From positions 1-64,000 of IMG/VR virus record IMGVR_UViG_3300010885_026736: a stretch of 64,000 nucleotides of DNA. One strand, given 5' to 3'. Positions 53,538 through 62,825 of this stretch are shown in pieces; within the stretch, counting starts at the first letter, position 1, and every line of letters starts with the position of its first letter. This stretch comes from a virus. The notes under the pieces were generated by a model that saw nothing but the letters and a program-made list of their open reading frames with translations, was not told the DNA's origin and made no database searches. The position numbers and the translations under genes are program-made.

Positions 53538-54638
53538 ATGACAAAAATTTTGTTTATTCTAAAGTATAGAGAAAGTGACTATGGTGACAATAGTTACTCA
53601 GATGAAAAGCAAACGTGGGCTTTCAAGAAAGGCCTTAGTAGCGGTCTACTAAACTCAGCAAAATTTGTAAATGATATGCTGAATACTGTTGAGGGCTTTG
53701 AAAGCAAGCTAATACAGGTTGTAGATAACAACTGTATTGATAGAGAAGTTACTCAGTATAAGCCTGATATTGTTATTATTGAAGCCTACTGGGTTGTTCC
53801 AGAAAAGTTTGACATTCTAACTAAGCTTCATCCAAAGGTGAAGTGGATTATTCGTAACCATAGTAATACACCTTTCCTAGCCAATGAAGGTATTGCATTT
53901 GGTTGGAGTGTTGACTATCTTAATAATCATAATGTCTTTTTAAGCTGCAATCATATTAAAGCTCTAAAGGATATGCGTAAGCTTATCAAAAAGGTTTATC
54001 CTAAAGCATCAGAAGATACTATTGATAGACGTATTCCTTATCTTCCAAATTATTATCCTCTAAAGCATGAGTATGATATTAAAAAAGAAACAAAGCACCC
54101 TGGCGTACTAAACGTTGGGTGTTTTGGTGCAATTCGTCCACTAAAGAATCAAATGATCCAAGCTCTAGCAGCTATTGAATACGCACACCTTACCAAGAAG
54201 CATTTGAAGTTTCATATCAATGGGAACAGAATCGAAGGTAATGGCGGACCTATTCTAAAGAACCTTCGTGACTTGTTTGCAAGAACACCAAATGCTGAAC
54301 TAGTAGAACACACTTGGTTGCCACATGATCAATTTCATCAGCTAATATCTAAAATGGATATTGGTCTTCAGGTAAGTTTCTCTGAAACATTTAATATTGT
54401 AGCTGCTGACTTTGCAGTGAATGATGTACCTGTAGTGACATGCAAGGAAATTGATTGGTCTAATAAGTACCTACATGCTGATCCTACTGACTGTGATAGT
54501 ATTGTACAAGCCATGTTCAGAGCGCAATACTTACAGAAGTTCACACAATGCTATAAGCCACATATTTGGGGCTTATCAAATTATAATAAGAAAAGTAAGA
54601 AGCAGTGGATTAGAGTGATACGTTCACTTCATAGATAA
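53538..54638 (+). CDS. Glycosyltransferase, GT-B fold
   Basis: 366 residues with AGGAGG before ATG. The C-terminal domain has LNVGCFGAIRPLKNQMIQALAA (nucleotide-sugar loop), HLKFHINGNRIEG, VEHTWLPHDQFHQLISKMDIGLQVSFSETFNIVAADFAVNDVPVV (E-x7-type motif) and a short end. The N-terminal domain begins KILFILKYRESDYGDN. This is a GT4-like retaining transferase. It is one of very few long plus-strand genes; a bidirectional terminator follows. Acceptor unknown. Confidence 0.85.
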   Translation: MTKILFILKYRESDYGDNSYSDEKQTWAFKKGLSSGLLNSAKFVNDMLNTVEGFESKLIQVVDNNCIDREVTQYKPDIVIIEAYWVVPEKFDILTKLHPKVKWIIRNHSNTPFLANEGIAFGWSVDYLNNHNVFLSCNHIKALKDMRKLIKKVYPKASEDTIDRRIPYLPNYYPLKHEYDIKKETKHPGVLNVGCFGAIRPLKNQMIQALAAIEYAHLTKKHLKFHINGNRIEGNGGPILKNLRDLFARTPNAELVEHTWLPHDQFHQLISKMDIGLQVSFSETFNIVAADFAVNDVPVVTCKEIDWSNKYLHADPTDCDSIVQAMFRAQYLQKFTQCYKPHIWGLSNYNKKSKKQWIRVIRSLHR

Positions 54639-54644
54639 TGAAAA

Positions 54645-54664
54645 GGGGGCTTTCGCCCCCTTTT
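54645..54664. terminator. Bidirectional terminator
   Basis: GGGGGC-TTTC-GCCCCC followed by TTTTTT on the plus strand and by TTTT on the minus strand. It separates the convergent glycosyltransferase and papain-like genes. Confidence 0.9.
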
Positions 54665-55429
54665 TTATTTCCTTACTGTCCAAGCATCTGATCCAAATGC
54701 AGGATTTTCTATATACTCTGCTGGGATCCAGAAGTGTCCATGATCTCCCCAAGAGGTCCCCCATGAATTGCGAACTTCATAGTAGCACTGTCCTGGGCAA
54801 AACATGTTTGTTTTATATTTTTCATCATAGCCAATAACAGTTACAGCATGACCACCTAAGCATCTTTCTGATGACCCAGGCATAGGTACTACACCTGAGT
54901 TTGACACTTCTTGAGACTCAAAGCTATCATAGATTTGAATACCAATGATGAATGGGAATCCATCAGCAAGACACTGCTTGTATTCTTGACCATTGCTTAG
55001 ACGAGAATATTCTACAATCTTGTTTTGTGCAGCTTCGTCAATTTCTATTTGAGGAGGTGCTTCTTTAAACTTTGAAATATCATATGGCCAATCTTTTTCA
55101 AGTCCAACACCTTGCTTGTTTAGGACTTGAATAGCATCACGTAAGTAAGCACCGCTGTCTTGATCAACAGTGCCTTCCATAAGCCTTTCCCAGTAGTAAA
55201 GAGCAAGACGAGAATATGGACCACCACCATGTTCATAAGTGAATACGGCAGTAGCAGCTTGAGCTGAACAACTACCTAGTTCACCTTGATCATATGGAGG
55301 TTCTTTAAACTTATCACGAAGGCTTACCTTTTCAGGCAATTCAATAGCGCCAGGAGCATGTACTGCATTGAATTTCCAATCTCTTGGATCTTCACGATCT
55401 CTTAAATATCCATATACTCGTCTTGTCAT
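54665..55429 (-). CDS. Papain-like cysteine protease (C1A)
   Basis: 254 residues, full C1A catalytic set: Gln48 and Cys54 in YDQGELGSCSAQAA, His194 in LGGHAVTVIGYD, Asn221 in VRNSWGTSWGDHG. The N-terminal 30 residues (YLRDREDPRDWKFN) look like a short prosegment rather than a signal peptide. It lies between a terminator and a structural gene, so it is probably late-expressed and could process or ride with virion proteins. AGGAG SD before ATG 55429. Confidence 0.88.
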   Translation of the reverse strand: MTRRVYGYLRDREDPRDWKFNAVHAPGAIELPEKVSLRDKFKEPPYDQGELGSCSAQAATAVFTYEHGGGPYSRLALYYWERLMEGTVDQDSGAYLRDAIQVLNKQGVGLEKDWPYDISKFKEAPPQIEIDEAAQNKIVEYSRLSNGQEYKQCLADGFPFIIGIQIYDSFESQEVSNSGVVPMPGSSERCLGGHAVTVIGYDEKYKTNMFCPGQCYYEVRNSWGTSWGDHGHFWIPAEYIENPAFGSDAWTVRK

Positions 55430-55441
55430 AGTTACTCCTTA

Positions 55442-57694
55442 TTAGGACATTGCTTCCTGAGCGATGATATGCACACCGACGTTAGAACCTGCTGTACTTG
55501 TTGTTGTTACAGCAACTGTTAATACGTCAGGTAAGTTTCCTGCTACTGTATTGTATAGCGGGAAGAAGTATGATAAGTCAATTTCCTGTAGACCAGACCC
55601 ACCTGCAGGTGCTGTGAAAGCAAACACAACTTCACCACCTGACATGGATTGAGATGTTACATCACGCATAGCAAACGAATAGTCAGAACCTAATCCTGCG
55701 TAACTTATAGGATTAGTATTTGTAGTTGTTAATCCTGTTGCTTGTTGTAAAAGCCCTGCAGTTGTTTGAGTATATGTAAGGTTTGCTAAAGTATTCCATG
55801 AGGTACTAGTAGTTAAAAGAATGGGTTTTTGTGTTGTGCTTGTGATTAATTCAACAATACAAGTAGCATCAGCAGAAATATACATTTTCTTGGGTAGTAG
55901 CTGTCCACGATTAATCAATCCAATTTGGAACATAGTTCCATTCATTGGTTGTGTATTTGCAATAGGTAAACCTGTTACAATATCACCAAATGTAATTACT
56001 GTTGAATTACTTGCAGTAACACGAGCTGTAATACCTGTATTTGATGTAGTAGCTGCTTGGCCATAATTATTACCTTGACCTGGGAAATAAATATGACGGC
56101 CAACAAGTGTATTTTGTGTATATGTGTTTACAGTAGCACCTGTTGCAGTACCTGAAGGTGTTGCATTGATAATATATGCAGATGAATTTACATAAGTTAC
56201 TACAGGGTTTCCTGAAGGGAATCCTGCTGCAGAAGAATTGACATATTGACCCACAAATACGTTAGCAGTTGATCCTGAAGTTACTGTAATAACATTGCTA
56301 GTAGTTGAAAAGTTTGCAGTTAATGAAGATGCTAATACTCCATCAAATTTAGTATTAGCAGCTACTAAAGTAATTTGAGAATTTGTACTAGCTGCTGAAG
56401 TATTATTCCAAGTGGAATTACCGCTCATTTCAATAACACCCATTTCACGAGATGAAATTGAAAGAACAGGGTATCTTGTACTACTTTGAGGCACAGTTCT
56501 TCTTTGAGTTGCTGCAGTTGATGGGTTCATTCCATAGGAATATGTGAATCCACGCTGCTCATCCTGACCACCTTCGACAACCACAGATACACCCCAGTGA
56601 TACATATCGTTTTGTGAAGAAGTTGCCGCTAAGTTTCTTTGTTCATAACGAACAGGAAGATTACCTGTTCTAGCCCAGGGTGATACTTGGGTAGGATATG
56701 CAATTACACCAGTAGCAGGATTACTAGAATTTACAGGTCCTTTGTTTCCAAAGCCTACATAGTTTAGAACGATTAATTCTCCATTTATAACAACCCCCCA
56801 ACGGCACATACCTGCACCATACCAAGTATATTCTTGCCATATCATTTGAATACGAGTCCAATCAATAGCAGCAATTGTTGCTTGATCACCATTCCAAGCA
56901 GGAAGCGGAATACGATAATCTGTAGGAATTCCGTTATTTGTTCCGTGATTTTGAACACCTGTAGCATTAACATCAGAACGAATGACAGTATACATTCCAA
57001 AAGGATTTGCTTGTGTAGTAAATGTATAGGTAGTTCCTACAGAAGTTGTTGTAGCAGGAGAGCTAATTCCAATTGCTGTACTGTTGATAATATTTTGAAC
57101 AACAGTAGTATTAGGAATAGCAATAGGATAGTTAGGATCTTTTCCTGAAATACTTGGAGCAATATTTGGGCCTGTAATAGGCATACCGACATACATTGAA
57201 GATGTACTAGAAAGATTTGTAATAATATTTAAGCCAGCAGTTGAACTACCTGTAAAATTAGCTGTTGTTGTATTAAAAACAGGATCACCTTGTTCAATGA
57301 ACATACCGTTACCATCATCAAAGAATCCTACACGTTGACGCTGATTATTTTGAGCAGTACCAAAGTTTAATGCGGTAGACATGAACATTGTCTTACCAGG
57401 CTGATAACGATGATATGGACGTGTTTGGCGAATTGTTGCATCACCAGATGCGGTGCCTAGACGCATACGAACACCACCAGAACCTGGTAGCTGGTCAACT
57501 CGAGAAGCTCCTGATGGGCTGACAATGAAGTTCTCCCAGCGCATAGGCTGTGTACCATATTCAAAGTCAGCTTCATAAATGTTTTGATGCCTAGAAGTTC
57601 TGATACGACCTAGGTTATCAGTCGATCCAAACATTGCACCACCTGCATATGCAACTGGAGTAATCACGGTATTATTTGCTGGCTTCTTAAACAT
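55442..57694 (-). CDS. Large virion structural protein
   Basis: 750 residues, Thr/Ser/Asn-rich beta protein. The conserved-looking N-terminus (MFGSTDNLGRIRTSRHQNIYEADFEYGTQPMRWENF; PYHRYQPGKTMFMSTALNFG; RVGFFDDGNGMF) is shared by large structural proteins of marine T4-like phages. The middle contains repeated beta modules (TANFTGSSTAGLNIITN; LTANFSTTSNVITVTSG). It may decorate the capsid or form fibres. It has a late promoter and a GGAG SD. Confidence 0.65.
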   Translation of the reverse strand: MFKKPANNTVITPVAYAGGAMFGSTDNLGRIRTSRHQNIYEADFEYGTQPMRWENFIVSPSGASRVDQLPGSGGVRMRLGTASGDATIRQTRPYHRYQPGKTMFMSTALNFGTAQNNQRQRVGFFDDGNGMFIEQGDPVFNTTTANFTGSSTAGLNIITNLSSTSSMYVGMPITGPNIAPSISGKDPNYPIAIPNTTVVQNIINSTAIGISSPATTTSVGTTYTFTTQANPFGMYTVIRSDVNATGVQNHGTNNGIPTDYRIPLPAWNGDQATIAAIDWTRIQMIWQEYTWYGAGMCRWGVVINGELIVLNYVGFGNKGPVNSSNPATGVIAYPTQVSPWARTGNLPVRYEQRNLAATSSQNDMYHWGVSVVVEGGQDEQRGFTYSYGMNPSTAATQRRTVPQSSTRYPVLSISSREMGVIEMSGNSTWNNTSAASTNSQITLVAANTKFDGVLASSLTANFSTTSNVITVTSGSTANVFVGQYVNSSAAGFPSGNPVVTYVNSSAYIINATPSGTATGATVNTYTQNTLVGRHIYFPGQGNNYGQAATTSNTGITARVTASNSTVITFGDIVTGLPIANTQPMNGTMFQIGLINRGQLLPKKMYISADATCIVELITSTTQKPILLTTSTSWNTLANLTYTQTTAGLLQQATGLTTTNTNPISYAGLGSDYSFAMRDVTSQSMSGGEVVFAFTAPAGGSGLQEIDLSYFFPLYNTVAGNLPDVLTVAVTTTSTAGSNVGVHIIAQEAMS

Positions 57695-57734
57695 AAATTG
57701 TTCTCCTGAATATCATAGCGATATGATTATACTG

Positions 57735-57742
57735 TATTTATA
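57735..57742 (-). promoter_or_regulatory. T4-type late promoter TATAAATA
   Basis: Exact match 41 bases upstream of ATG 57694 and just downstream of the gp23 terminator. Confidence 0.7.
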
Positions 57743-57749
57743 ATTCTAC

Positions 57750-57781
57750 AAAAAAGGGGGAGACCTTTTCAGATCCCCCCC
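57750..57781 (-). terminator. Terminator after the major capsid gene
   Basis: Minus strand GGGGG-GGATCT-GAAA-AGGTCT-CCCCC then TTTTTT: 11-bp stem with two G-U pairs and a GNRA tetraloop. A classic intrinsic terminator isolating gp23 from the next late gene. Confidence 0.88.
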
Positions 57782-57813
57782 AAGTTTGTCAGTTAACCTG
57801 ATCTTCTAATTAA

Positions 57814-59205
57814 TTAGATGATGTTGGCAACTAGGAAACGACGATAGAATAGGTTGGCATTAGCAGTAAGTGCACCTGATGTTGTATTAGCAGCACCGTT
57901 GATAGCACCTAGTGAGAATGGATTTGCAACCATACCATAACGTGTCTTGAACCCGATCTTGGGCTGGAAGGTATCCTGACCGACTGCACGAACCATTTGT
58001 AGTGGAACGTATGGGCAGTAGAATAGACCAGCATCAAAAGCGGATGAACCCTTATAACCAACAACGCAATAGTTACCACCAGCGTATGGATCAATATACA
58101 CACGGAAGCGGCCGTTTAGAACACCAGCGAATGTATTGCCAGTGTCATCAACTTGTAGGTTGTTGCTGTTAAGAGCAGGAGCGTAGTCAAGAACTCCAGC
58201 CATTTGAAGAGCAGAGGCAACGTCTGAAGAGCAGACGATGACATTACCCTTACCACGGCGTGTATTCTTGGCAATTGCGTTAGCTTCACGCTCGATCTGG
58301 AACATTAGACCCTTGAACTTTTCAACTGACCAACGACCGTTTGAGTCGACGTCTAGATCGAAAACACCTGGGTTTGTTGTATCAGTTGCACCAGCCTGAG
58401 CAGTTAGAACGATTGTACGAACAACTTCACGATTGATTTCAGCAAGAATTTCAGCTGAAAGAATTGTGGAGAGCTCGGTCTCAGCGTCTAGACCATGAAT
58501 TGCCTTTAGGTCTTGAGCTAGTTCGATTGAATACTCAGCCTTTAGAGCACGTGACTTAGCTGTTACTGTAACCTTATCAATTGAGAAGGCCATCTGAGCA
58601 AAGTCAACGTTTGGAGCAGCTACGATTGAACCATTGATGTTTAGGTTACCTGTAGCAGCACCTAGACCTTCTGCATACCCGGTATTCATACCACCAGAGA
58701 AGTTGTATGTTGAACCAGAACCAGAAGCAACAGTTGTGTTTGACCCACCGAGCCACATACCACCAACGTTATTTGAACCGTCACCAACAGCAGATGTACC
58801 ACCAGTGTTACCTGAGGCGAAAGCTGTGTTAGGCTCATAGAAGAATGCATCAGTACCAGACTGGTTAGCATACTGAGGACGTAGAGCAAAGATAAGTCCT
58901 GTTGGACCTGTCATTGGCTGAACACCGCAGATGTCATAAGCAATTAGGTTAGGCATTGCACGACGAACTAGTGAGATAAGCACTGGATCGTAGTTTAGTG
59001 AACCACCTGAAACGTTTGTAGGTGATTGGTCGGAAGTTTCTAGTAGTGACTGGGGTGAATATGAACCAGCTTCACGTAGAGCAGATTCGGTATTCTCTAG
59101 CATTTGTGCAACCACAGAACGCTTATGAGCATCTTGGATCCTGGGAAGATCAGGATGCTCTAGTACTGGGCCCCACTTGCGGGTAATTTCTTCGTTGAGT
59201 AACAT
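57814..59205 (-). CDS. 23: Major capsid protein gp23
   Basis: 463 residues. LVRRAMPNLIAYDICGVQPMTGPTGLIFALRPQY is the gp23 hallmark region. FSIDKVTVTAKSRALKAEYSIELAQDLKAIHGLDAETELS, VIVCSSDVASALQMAG and NPFSLGAINGAAN... also match the family. T4 gp23 has 521 residues and loses 65 to gp21 cleavage; here the N-terminal propeptide is about the first 50-60 residues. Late promoter and GGAG SD upstream. Forms the hexagonal head lattice. Confidence 0.95.
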   Translation of the reverse strand: MLLNEEITRKWGPVLEHPDLPRIQDAHKRSVVAQMLENTESALREAGSYSPQSLLETSDQSPTNVSGGSLNYDPVLISLVRRAMPNLIAYDICGVQPMTGPTGLIFALRPQYANQSGTDAFFYEPNTAFASGNTGGTSAVGDGSNNVGGMWLGGSNTTVASGSGSTYNFSGGMNTGYAEGLGAATGNLNINGSIVAAPNVDFAQMAFSIDKVTVTAKSRALKAEYSIELAQDLKAIHGLDAETELSTILSAEILAEINREVVRTIVLTAQAGATDTTNPGVFDLDVDSNGRWSVEKFKGLMFQIEREANAIAKNTRRGKGNVIVCSSDVASALQMAGVLDYAPALNSNNLQVDDTGNTFAGVLNGRFRVYIDPYAGGNYCVVGYKGSSAFDAGLFYCPYVPLQMVRAVGQDTFQPKIGFKTRYGMVANPFSLGAINGAANTTSGALTANANLFYRRFLVANII

Positions 59206-59238
59206 TTCTATTTCTCCCTTTCCTTTGGGTTCGTTATT

Positions 59239-59246
59239 TATTTATA
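59239..59246 (-). promoter_or_regulatory. T4-type late promoter TATAAATA for gp23
   Basis: Exact match 34 bases upstream of the capsid ATG, lying at the gp22 stop. Confidence 0.75.
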
Positions 59247-59249
59247 AAA

Positions 59250-60509
59250 TTACTTTTTTGTGGTTTTAGAAATTGCTTGAACATAGTGTGACATTGGCCC
59301 AGATACATTATCTGAGACAGTATTGTCATCAGCATCATAATCGAGGTCTTCAGTTAAAGTTGTTGGTGTTGTCTTTCCTTTAGCAGGAAAATATGTTTCT
59401 TTAATCACGTTAAGCTTCTTTGTAAATTCTGTAACGTCAGAATACTCAATTCCTTCAACTAAGGAACGGAGCTTTTCTTGTTGTGTTAAAGGTAGAGTCT
59501 CTACTGCTTCAGAGAATACCTTATCAACTTCAAGTGAATCTACGTAATCCTTTAGTTCAAAATTTTCCTTTAGTACATGATTTACTTTCTCTTCTAGTTC
59601 AGCTACATGCTGTGATAGTTCAGAAACTAAATCAATCTTATCATCAGGAAGTTCTACATAGTTTTCAACAAATAGATTCTTTAACCCGTGAATAAAATCT
59701 TCAACAACTTCAGCCTTTAAACCAGATTCAATAGCAAGTTCGTTTTCAGAAACCCACTGTTCAACGGCGTAAGAGAGATAACGATCAATATTTTCAGAAA
59801 GTTGTGTAACCTTGTCTTCTAATGCTTCTGTCAAAGCAACTTCAAATTCTTCTTCAAGGCGAGCAATTTCAGTATAAAGCTTTGCATTTACAGCAGCTTC
59901 AAAAATGGTTAGAGCCTTTTCACGAACTTCTTCTGAAAGCTCTTCACCACCGAAAATGATATCCATATCTTCAGCTTGAACGCTTGTAGGAGAATAACGT
60001 GTTTGAGCTAAGGTCTGAGCATTTGTATCATCCTTAACTGATCCACCAATACGACGAGTGGATAGAGCCTTATTCTTATCATGAGGAAGCTTATCAGTTA
60101 GACCCTTGAATACGTTAGCTAGCTCTTGATGACCTAGACCGCTTAGGTGACCCATGATTTGATTGATAGCTTCAACCTTGGTGAAGAATTCGGGCATGGG
60201 TTGATTGACGTCTGACTTATCAGCCTTGCGCTTTGAATTCTTGGCAACAGGATCTGCTGTATGGCTGATGCCGTCTGAAGCATCAAATTCATTGAGGTTT
60301 TCTTCTTTCACAGCGCCGTCCTTTAACTTCTTGAAATGTGCCTTACCATGTGCAACTGCTGCAGCATGGGTCTTGCCTTCATTGGCATCTAAAACTTCAT
60401 CATAGATATGCTGATGAGCTTCTGCAGTTGACATACCGTTTCTATGAGCATGAATAGCAGCCTTTACAGCAATAGCATGAAGGTCCTTATCTTGAATATT
60501 CTCAGCCAT
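59250..60509 (-). CDS. 22: Prohead scaffolding core protein gp22
   Basis: 419 residues, helical and acidic (IAVKAAIHAHRNGMSTAEAHQHIYDEVLDA at the N-terminus; long coiled coil from about 200, ELSQHVAELEEKVNHVLKENFELKDYVDSL). VEGIEYSDVTEFTKKLNVIKETYF is the gp22 C-terminal motif. Longer than T4 gp22 (269). It nucleates head assembly and is degraded by gp21. Own late promoter. Confidence 0.88.
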   Translation of the reverse strand: MAENIQDKDLHAIAVKAAIHAHRNGMSTAEAHQHIYDEVLDANEGKTHAAAVAHGKAHFKKLKDGAVKEENLNEFDASDGISHTADPVAKNSKRKADKSDVNQPMPEFFTKVEAINQIMGHLSGLGHQELANVFKGLTDKLPHDKNKALSTRRIGGSVKDDTNAQTLAQTRYSPTSVQAEDMDIIFGGEELSEEVREKALTIFEAAVNAKLYTEIARLEEEFEVALTEALEDKVTQLSENIDRYLSYAVEQWVSENELAIESGLKAEVVEDFIHGLKNLFVENYVELPDDKIDLVSELSQHVAELEEKVNHVLKENFELKDYVDSLEVDKVFSEAVETLPLTQQEKLRSLVEGIEYSDVTEFTKKLNVIKETYFPAKGKTTPTTLTEDLDYDADDNTVSDNVSGPMSHYVQAISKTTKK

Positions 60510-60536
60510 AATTTTCTCCTTTGGGATGCGATCTTT

Positions 60537-60544
60537 TATTTATA
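60537..60544 (-). promoter_or_regulatory. T4-type late promoter TATAAATA for gp22
   Basis: Exact match 28 bases upstream of ATG 60509, at the end of the gp21 gene. Confidence 0.75.
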
Positions 60545-60549
60545 AATTG

Positions 60550-61218
60550 TTATTTGTTAACTAGAGAATTTAAATATTTCTCAAAATAGTAAAGACTAGA
60601 CTCATCAATTTTTTTGACGGCCATTTGCTTTAATTCTTTTTTTGTTTCTTCTAATGCTTCAGCGGCTCTCCAAGAACCTGATGCAACATCATAGACCCAA
60701 TCAACATTTTCCATGACACCACGGACGAATGCTTTATGAGCTGAAGGATCAGCAACAATATCAGCGGCAGTTGCAAGCATAAAATCATCTTGCACTTCCA
60801 TGATACCTTTGTTTTCTTTTAATGTACCCATGCCTCTAGAAGAAACGCCAAGATTAGCACCTTCATCAAGAAGATTCATTACAATGTGTCCCATAGGAGT
60901 ATCTGTAATTTTTGCCTTACCAATATAATCATTTCCTTCTCTTTTTAATTCTTTAATCATGTGTGAAACACGATCAAGATTAATAGAAGGACCTGAAGGA
61001 TGACCTAGCTCACCATAGGCTCTATTTCCTTCAATGAGGTCTTTAGTATAACGGGCTACTTCTTTTTCAAGAACAGGCATACGATATACACGGCCGTTCT
61101 TGTTCTTTTCTTCACCCATTAGGAATACACCTTGAATATGGTAATTCTTTTTACCATCTTCTTTGGTTTCTTTAATTAGTGATAGCTTTGATTCTAGCGT
61201 CTCTACAATAAGTTTCAT
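60550..61218 (-). CDS. 21: Prohead core protease gp21
   Basis: 222 residues. NGRVYRMPVLEKEV, RAYGELGHPSGPSINLDRVSH (catalytic His73) and LGVSSRGMGTL (Ser126/127), then FMLATAADIVADPSAH. This is the herpesvirus-like serine protease fold of T4 gp21 (212 residues). It matures the head by cutting gp22, gp23 and core proteins. Its ATG overlaps the stop of the inserted GIY-YIG gene (ATGA), and the SD AAGGAAA lies in that gene. Confidence 0.93.
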   Translation of the reverse strand: MKLIVETLESKLSLIKETKEDGKKNYHIQGVFLMGEEKNKNGRVYRMPVLEKEVARYTKDLIEGNRAYGELGHPSGPSINLDRVSHMIKELKREGNDYIGKAKITDTPMGHIVMNLLDEGANLGVSSRGMGTLKENKGIMEVQDDFMLATAADIVADPSAHKAFVRGVMENVDWVYDVASGSWRAAEALEETKKELKQMAVKKIDESSLYYFEKYLNSLVNK

Positions 61219-61817
61219 TTATAGGTTTCCTTACAGTTGTCAAAGTGCCATTGTTTCATTTGTGATATTGCACCAATCTTACTACAATGTGGACACTCTA
61301 CTTTTTTTCTGTTTTTTGCTATGTTAGATTGTTTTTGTATTTCCTCTGCAGAGCGAAATCCAGGACGACCACTGTAACTACCATTCTTTCTTCTTGTTTC
61401 TACAACTTTTTTATAATCTGCTGATTTACCGTAACCAAAATATATGTTTCCTGCAGCTTTTCTTTTTTCTTTAAGGTCTGGTGTTTGTATTGATCTCAGG
61501 GATTTACTGATTTTTTCTCGGTGTTCATCAGTATACATTTCTGGAATCCATCCAGATCCGCCGCCCAAAACAATATTCAAACAAAGTTTATCTAATAAAG
61601 TATCCTCATTGACTAATAACTTTTCATACTGAAGAGCTTCTTCATAAGTTTCAAAAGTTTTTAATATCTCTCTTTCAAAATTCTCTGGGTATTTATTATA
61701 TTTTTGTTTGAATATTGTTCCTGATCCTATATAGCCGTCATCAACAGTACCTTTATGAACACCAATATAGTATTCACCGGTTTTATTGTTTGACCACTTA
61801 TATACGAAAGAATACAC
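61215..61817 (-). CDS. GIY-YIG homing endonuclease
   Basis: 200 residues. N-terminal GIY-YIG domain: FVYKWSNNKTGEYYIGVHKG, DDGYIGSGTIF, and Glu in EEALQYEKLLV. The middle has a NUMOD-like segment (EHREKISKSLRSIQTPDLKEKRK), and the C-terminus a C-x2-C...H...C zinc finger (VECPHCSKIGAISQMKQWHFDNC). Free-standing element inserted between prohead core and protease genes, AT-rich, with its stop codon fused to the gp21 start. Confidence 0.9.
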   Translation of the reverse strand: MYSFVYKWSNNKTGEYYIGVHKGTVDDGYIGSGTIFKQKYNKYPENFEREILKTFETYEEALQYEKLLVNEDTLLDKLCLNIVLGGGSGWIPEMYTDEHREKISKSLRSIQTPDLKEKRKAAGNIYFGYGKSADYKKVVETRRKNGSYSGRPGFRSAEEIQKQSNIAKNRKKVECPHCSKIGAISQMKQWHFDNCKETYK

Positions 61818-61832
61818 TAAAAACTCCCGTTA

Positions 61833-62825
61833 TTATAGTTTTGCTAAAATGGATTCGGTGATCTTTTGACTTGTTCTTCTAACAAATTCAGCAGATTCTT
61901 TTGCTAAAGCTTGGCCGTCACTACCTTTAAATGCAGTTGGCTTTTGTGTATCTGTTTGATCTTTATTGCCCTGTTCTGCATTATCTTCAGATTCATCAGA
62001 TGAAGATGAAACGTGGTCTTGAATTGATGTAATAAACTGTTGTGCTAATTGAAGCTTTTCTAGAATCCAGCTAGGTAACTTCATATCATCTGGGATGTTT
62101 TCAAATAGCTCAGCTGAAGTCATTGCAATAGATTCTAAAGCATCACGTGCTTGTTCTACTGTTTCATCAGAACCTTCAGTAGACTTACCCTTGTCACCTG
62201 ACTGTGAATCTTGACGAGTGTTGTCTGCAGTATCCTTACCTGTATCACCTGACCAACCTGGACTGTCAGATGTTGCAGGTGCAGGAGCCATTGGTTCACC
62301 TAGTTCGTAAAGGTAATCTTCACCTAGACCCCTACCCTTAGCTTTTGTAGGAACTGGGGTCTTTACTTTAGGTCTTTTTTGAACTGTATCAGTGCCATTA
62401 CCTTCAGTTTCAGAAGCTTCATGTTCTGTTGAATTATGTGAATTTACAGAACCCTTTTTTTGAGCATTAATTTCAAGGCTCTTTTTTACGATATTCCCAA
62501 CTGCCTTTTTAGCAACAGAGCCTACAACTGGATATTGTGGCTGGCCTTCTCCATAAGCTTTTTCATCTTGCCCTAATTCATAATCTGCTCTTCTAGTGGT
62601 GTCATCTTTAACAGCGCCCCCACCATAGATATTTTCATTTTCTTCAGGTGAATTATTTGGCTCATCACGTCTTAGTACAGGATGGCGTGAAGAAAATGCC
62701 TTCAGACCTGCACGTGTTTCAGGCCCGACAACAAAAGTAGACAAATCTGTTGTGACTAATTTACGAGCGATTGCCTTAGGATTACTAGGAATAGCTTCTT
62801 TTGTTTTGTTGTCTTGCTTAGGCAT
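61833..62825 (-). CDS. Prohead core protein in gp68 position
   Basis: 330 residues. Low-complexity, charged middle (GSDETVEQARDALES; SSSDESEDNAEQGNKDQTDTQ) and a conserved-type end DDMKLPSWILEKLQLAQQFITSIQDHV. Position between gp67 and gp21 matches T4 gp68, but it is much longer (T4 gp68 has 141 residues), so I give no symbol. Starts within the gp67 3' end. Confidence 0.6.
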   Translation of the reverse strand: MPKQDNKTKEAIPSNPKAIARKLVTTDLSTFVVGPETRAGLKAFSSRHPVLRRDEPNNSPEENENIYGGGAVKDDTTRRADYELGQDEKAYGEGQPQYPVVGSVAKKAVGNIVKKSLEINAQKKGSVNSHNSTEHEASETEGNGTDTVQKRPKVKTPVPTKAKGRGLGEDYLYELGEPMAPAPATSDSPGWSGDTGKDTADNTRQDSQSGDKGKSTEGSDETVEQARDALESIAMTSAELFENIPDDMKLPSWILEKLQLAQQFITSIQDHVSSSSDESEDNAEQGNKDQTDTQKPTAFKGSDGQALAKESAEFVRRTSQKITESILAKL

